Position numbers and translations under genes: made by a program
NCBI RefSeq assembly: GCF_012516315.1
Contig: NZ_CP051185.1
Coordinates: 331,459-395,458, forward strand
DNA length: 64,000 nt
From: Limnospira fusiformis SAG 85.79
Lineage (GTDB): Bacteria; Cyanobacteriota; Cyanobacteriia; Cyanobacteriales; Microcoleaceae
Direction: 5' to 3'
Notes under the pieces: generated by a model
What the model was told of the DNA's origin: nothing
The model's database searches: none
The model's input: only the letters and a program-made list of their open reading frames with translations
Shown: positions 63,871-64,000 of the stretch, piece after piece
Position numbering within the stretch: the first letter of the stretch is position 1
How the letters are laid out: every line of letters begins with the position of its first letter

Positions 63871-64000
63871 ACCGCTTGTTGTACAATGTACGCCGGGGAT
63901 GGGTTAGACTGATTGACTGAAGTTTCATTAGTAACCCGTGTTATCCACTGTTTTGCTTGTGTCCCACGGTAGTCGCGATCGCCGCCCTCAATTAGCTGTA
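63871..64000 (+). repeat. Exact 130-bp copy of the cbiX upstream junction, continuing off the window
   Basis: 63871-64000 is identical (130/130) to 61385-61514: the end of the 69-aa gene, the intergenic gap and the first codons of the chelatase gene. It starts immediately after the truncated CRISPR repeat and continues past the window end, so its true length is unknown. Confidence 0.98.

Noticed and set aside
62533..63912. Plus-strand frames containing PYQFPVRGRK
   Set aside because: Translation of CRISPR repeats, not genes.

Overview
This 64 kb window is cyanobacterial chromosome. The octamer GCGATCGC (HIP1) recurs throughout, and the gene set is typically cyanobacterial: RpaB, Psb32, a CCB-type cytochrome b6f cofactor-assembly protein, the arginine dihydrolase/ornithine cyclodeaminase AgrE, a CYP110-like P450 and a DUF3122 protein. 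Many short intergenic repeats, STAND NTPases, WD40 proteins and a type III-like CRISPR array suggest a filamentous Oscillatoriales-type genome such as Arthrospira/Limnospira. The genus is inference only.

Layout. 1-615: 3' part of cobD (cobalamin), whose stop codon lies in the first bases of a 1.5 kb array of about sixteen 90-bp tandem repeats (608-2090). 2146-5518: uvrC and a P450. 5682-8709: a hypothetical protein, an FkbM methyltransferase and a UGT-type glycosyltransferase. 8688-13104 (minus): a CrtC/AttH-like protein, an internally duplicated hypothetical protein, and a polyprenyl synthetase whose N-terminal extension carries three copies of a 31-bp repeat. 13394-16551: a pentapeptide-repeat protein, a gene-poor 0.8 kb stretch holding a copy of the P450 3' end, and lhgO. 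16630-19126: a broken Amt-PAS-PP2C signalling transporter with one frameshift and two in-frame TAA codons. 19383-34324: mostly housekeeping genes (DUF3122, htpX-like/lemA, avtA, ferredoxin, radA, rpaB-ccb-DUF456, a toxin-like gene pair, a GGCT-like protein, mgtE, obg, psb32).

34467-38439 is the most unusual locus. A STAND/NB-ARC-like NTPase with an N-terminal HTH-like region is divergent from a tight three-gene operon: two small glycine/alanine-rich membrane proteins and a fused ABC exporter. Two near-identical 22-bp palindromes 53 bp apart sit between them, and the operon lacks HIP1 sites. It is followed by a 103-bp MITE-like element and 66-bp hairpin tandem repeats. 38938-50221: miaE, a GNAT acetyltransferase, prs, a Ser/Thr kinase with PQ/EP repeats, bioD, an orphan 5S rRNA gene with its own promoter and terminator, agrE and an RND pump. 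50405-54513: a WD40 protein (14 blades) and a STAND NTPase overlapping by 4 bp, apparently one signalling machine split over two genes. 55021-60692: speA, a UDP-glucose pyrophosphorylase-like gene, malQ and a glycosyltransferase.

61225-64000: a small conserved protein, a sirohydrochlorin/cobalt chelatase (cbiX/sirB-like), and a CRISPR array of 16 full 37-bp repeats with 38-50 nt spacers and no cas genes in view. The array ends inside a truncated repeat, fused to an exact 130-bp copy of the DNA just upstream of it (61385-61514). A recurring theme is short fragments of nearby genes (P450 tail, malQ head, cbiX head) copied into intergenic DNA.
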